Part shown: positions 31,901 to 40,373 of the stretch, piece after piece
Layout of the letters: the number at the start of each line of letters is the position of its first letter
How positions within the stretch are numbered: the first letter of the stretch is position 1
From: Symbioplanes lichenis
GTDB taxonomy: Bacteria > Actinomycetota > Actinomycetes > Mycobacteriales > Micromonosporaceae
Direction of reading: 5' to 3'
NCBI RefSeq assembly: GCF_030709675.1
Contig: NZ_JAUZQD010000009.1
Coordinates: 248,001 to 312,000 of the forward strand
Length of the DNA stretch: 64,000 nt
The notes under the pieces: model-generated
The model's database searches: none
What the model saw: the letters and a program-made list of their open reading frames with translations, nothing else
What the model was told of the DNA's origin: nothing
Position numbers and translations under genes: made by a program

Positions 31901-32749
31901 TCAGCTCCCTCGGTAGGTGGTGTAGCCGAACCTGCTCAGCAACAACGGCACGTGATAGTTCCGGTCGGTGTCCGCGATCCGGAAGGTCACCGTCGCGGAC
32001 GGGAAGAAGGCGTCCGGCCCGAGATGGGCCGCCACGTCGAACTCGAGCCGGTAGTCGCCCGCCTCGGCCACGTCGAAGCGCAGCCGCCCGTCCCCGTCGG
32101 TCACGCCCGGCGCGCCGGAGGGCTGCAGGGTGACCGGCACCCCGGTCGCCGGCGCCCCGGTCACCGTGTCGAGCACATGGGTCGAGACGTGGAAGGGCAC
32201 GAGCCGCGCCAGCCGCAGCCGCGCGATCTTGCCCAGCTCCCCGGCAACCACGCGCTGCTCGGCGGCCGGATCGGAGGACAACCGCTCGCGCGCCGCCGCC
32301 AGGATCTCCGCCTGCGACCTCCCGCTGGCGAAGATCAGGAACACATGCCCGAACTTCTCCTCGTACGCGCGGTTGGCCGCGACCAGCTCCGCCCGCGTCA
32401 CGTCGTCGGCGGTCTGCGCGGCCGTCGACTGCTCCCGCCGCGACCACGCCGCCTCGGCCGTGTCCCCCTGCGCCCGCTCGCCGATCCGCGGATGGGCCGA
32501 GAGCCCCTGCAGCACGTCGTCCCAGGTGAGCGCGGCCGACGCGGCGTCAGCGGCGGCGAGCAGATCGGTCCGCGACGCGTACGGGCGGCCGGCCAGCACC
32601 GCGGCACCCCACGCGGGCGCGGCGCACACGGCCGTCAGCTCACGCGTCAGCCGCTCGGCGGGCAGGGAGTTGAACTCTCCGAGGCCGTCCACGTACCCCC
32701 CAGTGGTCAAGGAGAGATCAGTCAAGCAGCCCCGCACCGGATCCTCCAT
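31901..32749 (-). CDS. OHCU decarboxylase / HIU hydrolase fusion
   Basis: 282 residues joining two enzymes. Residues about 20-175 are UraD (F-N-S-L-P, catalytic His86 in S-A-H-P-R-I-G, and F-G-H-V-F-L-I-F-A-S-G-R-S), residues about 180-282 are the transthyretin-like 5-hydroxyisourate hydrolase with P-F-H-V-S-T-H-V-L-D and the terminal Y-R-G-S signature. Together they convert 5-hydroxyisourate via OHCU to (S)-allantoin, as plant allantoin synthase does. Operon head; urate oxidase follows after three bases. The start is uncertain: no strong ribosome site fits ATG 32749, and GTG 32692 behind GGGGGG is possible. Only 21 bases separate it from hrpB. Confidence 0.9.
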   Translation of the reverse strand: MEDPVRGCLTDLSLTTGGYVDGLGEFNSLPAERLTRELTAVCAAPAWGAAVLAGRPYASRTDLLAAADAASAALTWDDVLQGLSAHPRIGERAQGDTAEAAWSRREQSTAAQTADDVTRAELVAANRAYEEKFGHVFLIFASGRSQAEILAAARERLSSDPAAEQRVVAGELGKIARLRLARLVPFHVSTHVLDTVTGAPATGVPVTLQPSGAPGVTDGDGRLRFDVAEAGDYRLEFDVAAHLGPDAFFPSATVTFRIADTDRNYHVPLLLSRFGYTTYRGS

Positions 32750-32770
32750 GCCTTCGGGGAGGATTTAACC

Positions 32771-35218
32771 GTGCTGATCCACCGATTGCCGGACCTGCCC
32801 ATCACTCCGGTGCTGCCCGAGGTGACCGGCGCGCTCACGGCCCGGGGCGCGGCGGTGCTGGTCGCGCCGCCCGGCACCGGCAAGACCACGGTCGTCCCGC
32901 TGGCCCTGGCCGGGCCCGCCGGCGGCCGGGTGGTGATCGCCGAACCGCGCCGGGTCGCGGCCCGGGCGGCGGCGCGCCGCATGGCGGCCCTCTCCGGCAC
33001 CGAGGTGGGAGACCTGATCGGCTTCTCGGTACGCGGTGAGCGCCGCACCTCCGCCCGCACGCGCATCGAGGTCGTGACCACCGGTGTCCTCGTCCGCCGG
33101 CTCCAGCGCGACCCGGAGCTCGCCGGCGTGACCGCCGTGGTGCTCGACGAGTGCCACGAACGGCACCTCGACACGGACCTCGCCCTGGCCTTCCTGATCG
33201 AGGTACGCGCGGCTCTGCGCGACGACCTCCACCTCCTCGCCACGTCCGCCACCGCCGACGCCACCCGCCTGGCCGCCCTGCTCGGCGACGCCCCGGTCAT
33301 CACCGCGCCGGCCGTCATGCATCCGGTCGAGGTCCACTGGTGCCCGCCGCCCCGCCCGGTGCAGCCGCCGCAGGGCCTGCGCGTCGACCCCAAGCTGCTC
33401 GACCATGTCGCCGCCACGGTGCGGCTGGCGCTCACCGGCGGCGACGGCGACGTGCTCGTCTTCCTGCCCGGCGCCCGCGAGATCGAGGCGGTGGCCGGCC
33501 GGCTCCGCGGGCTCGACGTCGACGTCGTCTCGCTGCACGGCCGCCAGTCCGCCGCCACCCAGGACGCCGCCCTGCGCCCCGGCCCGCACCGGCGCGTCGT
33601 GCTGTCCACGGCCGTCGCGGAGAGCAGCCTGACCGTGCCCGGCGTGCGCGCGGTGGTGGACGCGGGGCTCAGCCGAGTTCCCCGTACGGACCATGGGCGC
33701 GGCCTCGGCAGCCTCGCCACCGTCCCGGTCTCCCGCTCCGGGGCCGAGCAGCGTGCGGGCCGCGCGGGCCGGGAGGCGCCGGGACGCGTCTACCGGTGCT
33801 GGTCCCCGGCGCAGCACGACCGGCTGCCCGCCCAGCCCGAGCCCGAGGTGGCCGCCGCCGACCTCACCGGCTTCGCCCTCGACCTCGCGCTGTGGGGACA
33901 TCCCGACGGCACCGGACTCGCCCTTCCCGACCAGCCGCCCGCGGGAGCCCTCCAGGCCGCGACGGAGACGCTGCGTGCGCTGGGCGCCGTCGGCGAGGAC
34001 GGCAAGGTGACCCCGCGCGGGCGGGCGCTGGCGGGTGCAGGTCTGCATCCCCGGCTGGCCCGGGCGCTCATCGACGGCGCGCCGAGGGTGGGCGCCCGGC
34101 GTGCCGCTGAGATCGTCGCGGTCCTGGACGCCGATCGCACGGCCGGAGACGTTGTCGCCGCGTGGCGAGCGGCTCGTCAGGACGGTGCGTGGAAGTCCGA
34201 GGTGCGCCGCCTCACCCGTGCCGTGGACGACGCGCCTCCGACCCGCATGCCCGATGACCTGGCCGCCGGGCTCGTGACCGGGCTCGCCTATCCGGAGCGG
34301 GTGGCCCGCGCGCGGGAGGCGGGCTCCGGGGCGTACCTGATGGCGGGCGGGACCGCCGCGGAGCTGGCCGCCGGCAGCTCGCTGGCCGGCGCACCCTGGC
34401 TGGCCGTGGCCGACGCCGACCGCGCGCCGGGCGCCCGCACCGCCCGCATCCGCGCCGCCGCCCCGCTCGACGAGCCGACCGCCCGCGAGGCCGCCGCCAC
34501 CCTCGACCGCACGGCCACCGAGATCGGCTGGATCGACGGCGACGTCGTGGCCCGCCGGGTACACCGGCTCGGAGCGATCACGCTCACCGAACGCCGCCTC
34601 GACCACCCCGATCCCGCCCTGGTCGCCGAGGCGCTGCGCGAGGGCCTGCGGCGGGAGGGGCTGGGGCTGCTGACCTGGTCGCGTACGGCGACCGAGCTGC
34701 GGCAGCGTCTGGCCTTCGCGCGCGCGGCCCTCGGCGACCCGTGGCCGGACGTGAGCGACGCCGCCCTCGCCGACCCAGGCTGGCTCGATCTGGGCCGCGC
34801 CCGCCGCCGCGCCGACCTGGCCCGCATCGACGTGACCGCCGCCCTGCGCGCCCTCCTCCCGTGGCAGGTCGCGGGCCGCCTGAACGAGGTCGCCCCCGAA
34901 CGCCTCCCGGTGCCGAGCGGCTCGGCGATCCGCGTGAACTACGCCGACCCGGCCCGCCCGGTGCTCGCCGTCAAGCTCCAGGAGACCTTCGGCTGGCAGG
35001 ATGCGCCCCGCCTCGCCGACGGCCGGGTGCCCGTCGTCCTGCACCTGCTCTCGCCGGCCGGGCGGCCTCTCGCGGTCACCAGCGATTTGGCCAGCTTCTG
35101 GTCCTCGGTCTACCCCCAGGTACGCGCCGAGATGCGCGGCCGCTACCCCAAGCACCCCTGGCCCGAGGACCCCACCGCCACCGCCCCCACCCGCCACACC
35201 AACCGCCGAGCCCGCTGA
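32771..35218 (+). CDS. hrpB: ATP-dependent helicase HrpB
   Basis: 815 residues of the DEAH/RHA superfamily 2 helicases. Walker A A-P-P-G-T-G-K-T-T (about 37-45), motif II D-E-C-H in V-V-L-D-E-C-H-E-R-H, motif III L-A-T-S-A-T, motif VI Q-R-A-G-R-A-G-R, then the HrpB C-terminal domains. Length is close to the family's 800-850. It likely unwinds RNA or RNA-DNA; cellular role in actinobacteria is not established. GTG 32771 is supported by GGGGAGGA at 32757-32763. Confidence 0.92.
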   Translation: MLIHRLPDLPITPVLPEVTGALTARGAAVLVAPPGTGKTTVVPLALAGPAGGRVVIAEPRRVAARAAARRMAALSGTEVGDLIGFSVRGERRTSARTRIEVVTTGVLVRRLQRDPELAGVTAVVLDECHERHLDTDLALAFLIEVRAALRDDLHLLATSATADATRLAALLGDAPVITAPAVMHPVEVHWCPPPRPVQPPQGLRVDPKLLDHVAATVRLALTGGDGDVLVFLPGAREIEAVAGRLRGLDVDVVSLHGRQSAATQDAALRPGPHRRVVLSTAVAESSLTVPGVRAVVDAGLSRVPRTDHGRGLGSLATVPVSRSGAEQRAGRAGREAPGRVYRCWSPAQHDRLPAQPEPEVAAADLTGFALDLALWGHPDGTGLALPDQPPAGALQAATETLRALGAVGEDGKVTPRGRALAGAGLHPRLARALIDGAPRVGARRAAEIVAVLDADRTAGDVVAAWRAARQDGAWKSEVRRLTRAVDDAPPTRMPDDLAAGLVTGLAYPERVARAREAGSGAYLMAGGTAAELAAGSSLAGAPWLAVADADRAPGARTARIRAAAPLDEPTAREAAATLDRTATEIGWIDGDVVARRVHRLGAITLTERRLDHPDPALVAEALREGLRREGLGLLTWSRTATELRQRLAFARAALGDPWPDVSDAALADPGWLDLGRARRRADLARIDVTAALRALLPWQVAGRLNEVAPERLPVPSGSAIRVNYADPARPVLAVKLQETFGWQDAPRLADGRVPVVLHLLSPAGRPLAVTSDLASFWSSVYPQVRAEMRGRYPKHPWPEDPTATAPTRHTNRRAR

Positions 35219-35345
35219 CCGCGACGGACGGACCATAGCCGCCACCAAGTGACGGCCGAGCGCGACGGACCGCTACGACCACGCCTGCCAAGCACTGGAC
35301 GAGACTGGCCACACCCTCTGCGCCTGCGGAACGAGAGGTGGCGGG

Positions 35346-35783
35346 TCAGGCTGTGCGGGCCTTGTCGGAGCGGCTTTCGATCGCGGCGATGACGTGCTCG
35401 GTCGTCCGGAGGCCCGCGAACGACAGCGCCTCGCCGTCTGCCGCGGCCAGTTTTCGCAAGATGTATTGGTTGAGGCTCATGCCGTCCTCGGCGGCGCGGA
35501 TGGCGAGCTCCCGATGCAGGCTCTCGCCGACCCGCACGTTGAACTTGCCGGAGTAGCTGCGCTCGGCCAGTGGCTGCGGCACTTGCTCACCCTGGCCGAC
35601 GAGATCGGCGACCACGTCCCGGACGAGGACGAGCATTCCTTCGAGCGCCTCGACCTGGGACTCCGCCAGCCATGACAGCGACGGGAACTCGGCGCAGGTC
35701 GCCACGTATTCGCCGTCCTCGGCCGACCAGCTCACCCGATAGCTGTAGTGCGACACATCGGAACGGTCTGCAGTCGAACTCAC
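35346..35783 (-). CDS. hicB: HicB antitoxin
   Basis: 145 residues. N-terminal HicB fold (about 10-75): S-Y-R-V-S-W-S-A-E-D-G-E-Y-V-A-T-C-A-E-F-P-S-L motif. C-terminal ribbon-helix-helix/HTH-type DNA-binding part (about 90-125): G-K-F-N-V-R-V-G-E-S-L-H-R-E-L and N-Q-Y-I-L-R-K-L. HicB blocks HicA and represses the operon. GTG 35783 overlaps the hicA stop (GTGA) with GAAGGAGG before it. The gene is intact although its toxin partner is frameshifted. Confidence 0.9.
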   Translation of the reverse strand: MSSTADRSDVSHYSYRVSWSAEDGEYVATCAEFPSLSWLAESQVEALEGMLVLVRDVVADLVGQGEQVPQPLAERSYSGKFNVRVGESLHRELAIRAAEDGMSLNQYILRKLAAADGEALSFAGLRTTEHVIAAIESRSDKARTA

Positions 35784-36026
35784 GTGGCCTCCTTCTTGTC
35801 GATCGCCGCGAGCACCTGCCGCACCTGGTAAGCCTTGGCCTTCGCGCCCTTGCGCTGGATGTTCACCCGGGGATTCCCGGGCCAGGGCATTCGGAAGACC
35901 ATGTGGGAGCTGCCGCTCTGCCGCGGCTCGCCGAAGTAGAAACACGCACACCTGGCAGAGGTCGTCGAAGGCGATGTTTCGCGGGTTGCTTCGCATCGCG
36001 GTGACGATCTTATCTAGTTGCGTCAC
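35780..36026 (-). pseudogene. hicA: hicA toxin, frameshifted
   Basis: Frame one from GTG 36026 gives M-T-Q-L-D-K-I-V-T-A-M-R-S-N-P-R-N-I and continues to C-Q-V-C. The HicA sequence then resumes in another frame (Y-F-G-E-P-R-Q, G-S-S-H-M-V-F, P-R-V-N-I-Q-R-K-G) to the stop at 35780. Removing one base from the TTT run at 35940-35942 restores a continuous 81-residue HicA, including the catalytic His in G-S-S-H. So the toxin is a single-base frameshift mutant (or an assembly error). Promoter-like TACCAT lies upstream; three GGTAC(C/T) sites at 36035-36061 may bind HicB. Confidence 0.85.
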
Positions 36027-36034
36027 CGAGAAAT

Positions 36035-36061
36035 GGTACTACAAGCGGTACCGCCGGTACC
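36035..36061. promoter_or_regulatory. GGTAC(C/T) cluster upstream of hicA
   Basis: GGTACT at 36035-36040, GGTACC at 36047-36052 and 36056-36061; each GGTACC is palindromic. On the minus strand a TACCAT hexamer ends six bases before the hicA GTG, a leaderless promoter layout. Candidate HicB operator. Confidence 0.4.
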
Positions 36062-36063
36062 AG

Positions 36064-38466
36064 CTACGACGCGAGCTCGGCCCGATCGGCCGGCCCGGGC
36101 TGGGCGGGAATGGCGACACCCGGCTGGGCGGGAATGCCGGGGCCGAGCTGGGCGGGGACACCGGCACCCTCCTGCGCAGGGAGGTCGGCCGCGAGGCGCT
36201 GGACCGGGCGCGGCTGGCCGTAGAGGTAGCCCTGGCCGAGGTCGCAGCCCAGGCCGGTCAGGGCCGCGGCGCGCTCCGGGGTCTCGATGCCCTCGGCCAC
36301 CACGAGGATGTCCAGGTCGGCGCAGATGGTGACGACGGAGCGGCACAGGGCGCGGGCTCGTTCGGGGGCCACGTCGACGTCCGTGAGGCTCGAGTCCAGT
36401 TTGACGATGTCGACGGGCAGGGAGTGGAGCTGGGCGAGGGCGTTCCAGCCGCTGCCGAAGTCGTCGAGGGCGATGCGGACGCCGTGGGCGCGCAGCTCGT
36501 CGGCGGACGCGGCGGCCCGGGGCATGTCGGGGATGCGGCGGGTCTCGGTGATCTCGACGATGAGGCGCTGGGGCGGAATCCCCCACCGTTCCAGCGCGGC
36601 GACGACGGTGGCGGTCAGGCCGGGCTGGGCCAGGCGGGCGGCGGAGACGTTGACGTGGACGTCGACCGGGTGGCCGTACGCGTGGGCCAGGGCCGCCATG
36701 TCGGCGCAGGCGCGGTCCAGGACGAAGTCGTCGACGGCGGCGACGAGGCCGGTGCGCTCGGCAACAGTCACGAAGACGTCGGGGTCGACCGGGCCGGCGA
36801 TCGGGTCGGTCCAGCGGGCGAGGGCCTCGACGGCCACGACGGCGCCGTCCGACAGGCGGACGATCGGCTGGTAGTGGACCTGGAAGCCGTACTCGGCGGG
36901 GTTGCCGGACAGGGCCCGCAGCAGCAGGTGCGGGAGGTCGGCGTGCGGGCCGCCGTCGGCGGCGCCGGTGTAGCGGGCGAGGGCGTTCTTGCCTCGGCGC
37001 TTGCTCGCGTACATGGCGGCGTCGGCCCGGCGCAGCAGCGAGTCGGCGGAGAGCTCCTGGTCGCCGGGCTCGGGCTGGACCAGGCCGACGCTGGCGCTGA
37101 CCACGATCGTGCGGCCGTCGACGAGGAACGGCTCGCGCAGGACGGCCAGGATGCGCTCGGCGATGGGCTCGGCGTCGGGGGCGTGATGGTCGAGCAGCAC
37201 CGCGAACTCGTCGCCGCCGAGCCGGGCGACCAGATCACCGCGGCCCGTGCAGCCCGCCAGGCGCTCGCCGATCGCGCGCAGCAGCCGGTCGCCCGCGGCG
37301 TGGCCGTAGCTGTCGTTGATGAGCTTGAAGTCGTCCAGGTCGGCGAAGATCAGGGCGACAGGCTGACCCCACAGCCGGTACGCCTCCAGCGCCGCACCCA
37401 GCCGTTCGCGGAACAGCGCCCGGTTGGCCAGCCCGGTCAGCGAGTCGTGATAGGCCTGGTGGCGCAGCCGTTGCCGGCCCTCGGACACCCGGGCGAGCAG
37501 CACGGAATTCTCGGCGATCGTGAGCATCTGCCGCGCGACGACGAGACCGAGGCCGAGCCAGCCGTAGAACGCCTCGTAGGCGGTCAGCTGCGCCCCGGAG
37601 CCGGTGCGCACGACGATGACGACGCCCGACGCGATCACCGGCAGGTAGGGCAGCAGCAGGTGCGTCCAGTCGGCCTCCGCCTGCGACGAGTCCGGGGGCG
37701 CGAGCGGGCCGGGGTTGCTCAGCGCGGCCAGCCCGAGCAGCGCGGGACCGAGCAGATGACCGGCGGACTCGACGGGGGTCGGCAGGGCCGCGCTCAGCTG
37801 CAGCAGCCGCACGAGGTCGGAGGCGCCGAAGGCCAGCATGCCCGCCGCGACGAGCCCCAGCGGCGCGCGCCCCGGCTGCCACGCGGGCCGGGTGATGAGC
37901 AGCAGCACGGCCATGACGGTCAGGAGCAGATCCGCCACCGGGTACGCGGCCGCGACGCCCGTGGTCCACGGGGTGCGCGTGACCTCGTCGACCACCCGCA
38001 GCGGCACCAGCGACCAGACGAGGGCCACCAGCGAACCGGTGACCAGGATGCTGTCGATGACCAGCACGACGCGGTCGCGGCCGAGGGAGATCCGGGCGGG
38101 CCGGGGCAGCACGGATGTCGCGCACAGCAGCCCGGCGAAGACGGCGGCCGGCAGGATCAGGAAGCCGCTGCGGCCCGGCCCGGACAAGGGGTCGGCGACG
38201 TCGCGGACGACCCACCACACGCGGGTGGCCGCCCAGGCGGTGAGCCCGGCCCCGATCAGCACCCGCCACGCTGCCAGGGCACCCGACCGGTCCCGGGCCC
38301 CCGCGAAGCAGGCATAGGCCGCCAGCACTCCGGCCGCGAGCTGAGCCGCGTCGCCGTAGAGACGGCGGCCCGGCCCGTCGGGCACCACCCACGTGCCGGC
38401 GGCCGTGACGACGGCGACGATCGCCAGCGTCACGGTGAGCCGCACGGACAGGCGTCCCGTCGTCAT
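36064..38466 (-). CDS. membrane GGDEF-EAL c-di-GMP protein
   Basis: About 800 residues. N-terminal region with about 8-9 membrane spans (about 10-330), then GGDEF (about 345-500; intact G-G-D-E-F), and EAL (about 520-765; E-A-L, N in V-N-V-S-A, D-D-F-G-S-G-W, V-K-L-D and A-E-G-I-E-T all present). The R-x-x-D I-site is absent before GGDEF. Both cyclase and phosphodiesterase activities are possible; which dominates is unknown. The C-terminus has an imperfect 9-residue P-A-Q-(P/L)-G repeat encoded by 27-bp units. ATG 38466 is used; GTG 38487 is in frame. Confidence 0.87.
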   Translation of the reverse strand: MTTGRLSVRLTVTLAIVAVVTAAGTWVVPDGPGRRLYGDAAQLAAGVLAAYACFAGARDRSGALAAWRVLIGAGLTAWAATRVWWVVRDVADPLSGPGRSGFLILPAAVFAGLLCATSVLPRPARISLGRDRVVLVIDSILVTGSLVALVWSLVPLRVVDEVTRTPWTTGVAAAYPVADLLLTVMAVLLLITRPAWQPGRAPLGLVAAGMLAFGASDLVRLLQLSAALPTPVESAGHLLGPALLGLAALSNPGPLAPPDSSQAEADWTHLLLPYLPVIASGVVIVVRTGSGAQLTAYEAFYGWLGLGLVVARQMLTIAENSVLLARVSEGRQRLRHQAYHDSLTGLANRALFRERLGAALEAYRLWGQPVALIFADLDDFKLINDSYGHAAGDRLLRAIGERLAGCTGRGDLVARLGGDEFAVLLDHHAPDAEPIAERILAVLREPFLVDGRTIVVSASVGLVQPEPGDQELSADSLLRRADAAMYASKRRGKNALARYTGAADGGPHADLPHLLLRALSGNPAEYGFQVHYQPIVRLSDGAVVAVEALARWTDPIAGPVDPDVFVTVAERTGLVAAVDDFVLDRACADMAALAHAYGHPVDVHVNVSAARLAQPGLTATVVAALERWGIPPQRLIVEITETRRIPDMPRAAASADELRAHGVRIALDDFGSGWNALAQLHSLPVDIVKLDSSLTDVDVAPERARALCRSVVTICADLDILVVAEGIETPERAAALTGLGCDLGQGYLYGQPRPVQRLAADLPAQEGAGVPAQLGPGIPAQPGVAIPAQPGPADRAELAS

Positions 38467-38536
38467 CACCACCCACCAGCCGGTCACGGGAACCGAAGTA
38501 AGGTACCGCAGGCGAGCGCCGGAGGCGGGACTGTGC

Positions 38537-39256
38537 TCAGTCCAGTGTCAGATCGGCGACAATCACCGTGATGTTGTCCGGGCCGCCACCCTCGAGCGCG
38601 AGGTCGAGCAACCGGCCGGCGCAGTCGTGCGGGTCCGGGATCGCCAGCATCTCCGCCTCGATCCGCTCGGGCGGGACGACGCCGGTGAGGCCGTCGCTGC
38701 ACAGCAGCCAGCGGTCGTTCTGCTCGGGCTCGACGATCACGTAGGACGGGCTGACCGGCTCGCCCTGCAGGGCTTGGGTCACCACCGCCCGCCGCGGATG
38801 CCCGGCCGCTTCCTCGGGCCGGATCAGGCCCTGGTCGACGAGCATCTGGACGTACGTGTCGTCCTTGGTCAGCTGGTTCAGCGTGCCGTCGCGCAGCAGG
38901 TAGGCCCGGCTGTCGCCGACATGGGCGAGCGCGGCGCGGTCGGTCGAGAAGACGACAGCGGTCAGCGTGGTGCCCATGCCCTGCAGGGCCTGGTCGCCGG
39001 CGACGGTCTCGGCGATCCGTCCGTTGGCGACCTCGAGGGCCTTGTGCAGGGCGTCCATCTGGTGGTCGTTGTCGATCGGCACGTCGAGCGACGCCATGGC
39101 CTCGACGGCGATGCGGCTGGCCACGTCTCCGGCGGCCATGCCACCCATGCCGTCCGCGACGACCAGCAGGCGCTCCCCGGCGTAATGGCAGTCCTGATTG
39201 CTGCTCCGCACGTGGCCTCTATCGGTGACGGCCGCCCACCGCAGGTGCAAGGTCAT
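38537..39256 (-). CDS. PP2C-type Ser/Thr phosphatase
   Basis: 239 residues, a minimal PP2C (PstP/Stp-like) domain without membrane anchor. Metal-binding D-R-G-x-V-R-S-x-N-Q-D, V-A-D-G-M-G-G, S-D-G-L-T and G-G-G-P-D-N-I-T motifs are all present. It removes phosphate from Ser/Thr of proteins phosphorylated by Hanks-type kinases. It is downstream of the membrane-anchored binding protein and the membrane protein on the same strand, with a 109-base gap. ATG 39256 is used; the upstream frame is low-complexity. Confidence 0.88.
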   Translation of the reverse strand: MTLHLRWAAVTDRGHVRSSNQDCHYAGERLLVVADGMGGMAAGDVASRIAVEAMASLDVPIDNDHQMDALHKALEVANGRIAETVAGDQALQGMGTTLTAVVFSTDRAALAHVGDSRAYLLRDGTLNQLTKDDTYVQMLVDQGLIRPEEAAGHPRRAVVTQALQGEPVSPSYVIVEPEQNDRWLLCSDGLTGVVPPERIEAEMLAIPDPHDCAGRLLDLALEGGGPDNITVIVADLTLD

Positions 39257-39365
39257 GGCGTGCAGCCTGCCAGGTCCGGTCCAGCCTGTCTGCACGTGGT
39301 CGGCGGCGCGCCGCGACAAAGCCCCGCCAACTGCGGAAAAAGGAGTTCCACGGGTGCGTTTCCCC

Positions 39366-40373
39366 TCATCGCGACACCGGACGGCCGAGACAGCGCGGGT
39401 CGACGGCGGCGCCGGCGGGGCGCGTCGGAGCAGCCCATTCGAGGGCGGACTGATCGACGGCCCAGCCGCGCACCGTGATCCGGCTGAACTGCGGGCGCAC
39501 CGGTTCCGGGCAGAGCGTCTTGGACCGTACCCGATCGTTGGGAACGAACATGACGTCACCCCCGCGAGTGAGGATGGTCGTCGCGGTGTCGTCCACCGTG
39601 ATGAGTTGCCCGCGGATCACCTCAGGGCCCGGATCCACCTCGATCGCACTGTTGGGGAGCACCGGCGCGCGGAGGAAGACCACGCCGACGACGATCGGTG
39701 CCACGGCGACCGCGGCGACGGCGGGCCAGTGCGTGGCGAGGCGGGCGGCGCGCGGCGGCACCGGCCCGGTGAGCAACCAGCCGAGCAGCGGGGGTACGGC
39801 CAGCAGCACCGCCGTCCCGGTCTCCCCGGCCGCGAGGGCGGTCCGCACGCCCGGCCACACCCAGATCAGCGCGATGATCCCGGCGGCGACGGGGACCACG
39901 AGCGTGGCGACGACCAGCATCGCCCGCTCCCCCGGGAAACGCTGCACCGCGGTGAGCCCGATGATCGCGACGACGAGCATCAGCAGGGTCGGCAGCATCC
40001 GCATCTGCCACGTGAAGCCGGCCAGCCCGACGCCGAGCACCACCACCCAGTCGGGCATCCGCTGGGCGCTCAGGGCGAGCCCGGACCGGCGCGTGGTCTC
40101 TTCCCCCTCGGGCGAGCTGACCAGCAGGATGCCGCCGAGCGTGCGGATGACGAGGATGACCGCCGGGACCGTCCAGATGAGCGCGATCACCAGCGCGCTG
40201 ATCATGCCGAGCGGGCTGATGTACTGCACCAGCAGCAGCATCGTGGGCAGGTCCTGCCGGCTCAGGTACCAGAGCCGCAGCACGAGCAGCACCAGCGGGA
40301 ACGCGGGCAGCGCGGTGAGCAGCCAGTTGAACTGGGCGCGGCGGCTGCGCTTGAGACGGTCGGCGGAGGTCAC
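39366..40373 (-). CDS. polytopic membrane protein (GlnX-like position)
   Basis: 335 residues, about 7-8 membrane spans in residues 15-250, then a soluble C-terminal part (about 255-335) with I-E-V-D-P-G-P-E-V-I-R-G-Q-L and the D-V-M-F-V-P-N-D stretch. GTG 40373 overlaps the upstream stop (GTGA), so it is translationally coupled to the anchored binding protein. The arrangement mirrors mycobacterial glnH-glnX, where GlnX is a membrane protein signalling to PknG; sequence homology itself I cannot prove. Confidence 0.65.
   Translation of the reverse strand: MTSADRLKRSRRAQFNWLLTALPAFPLVLLVLRLWYLSRQDLPTMLLLVQYISPLGMISALVIALIWTVPAVILVIRTLGGILLVSSPEGEETTRRSGLALSAQRMPDWVVVLGVGLAGFTWQMRMLPTLLMLVVAIIGLTAVQRFPGERAMLVVATLVVPVAAGIIALIWVWPGVRTALAAGETGTAVLLAVPPLLGWLLTGPVPPRAARLATHWPAVAAVAVAPIVVGVVFLRAPVLPNSAIEVDPGPEVIRGQLITVDDTATTILTRGGDVMFVPNDRVRSKTLCPEPVRPQFSRITVRGWAVDQSALEWAAPTRPAGAAVDPRCLGRPVSR

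Noticed and set aside
39257..39559. N-terminal extension of the PP2C phosphatase
   Set aside because: The upstream frame is low-complexity Ser/Arg-rich and the PP2C fold begins directly at ATG 39256.
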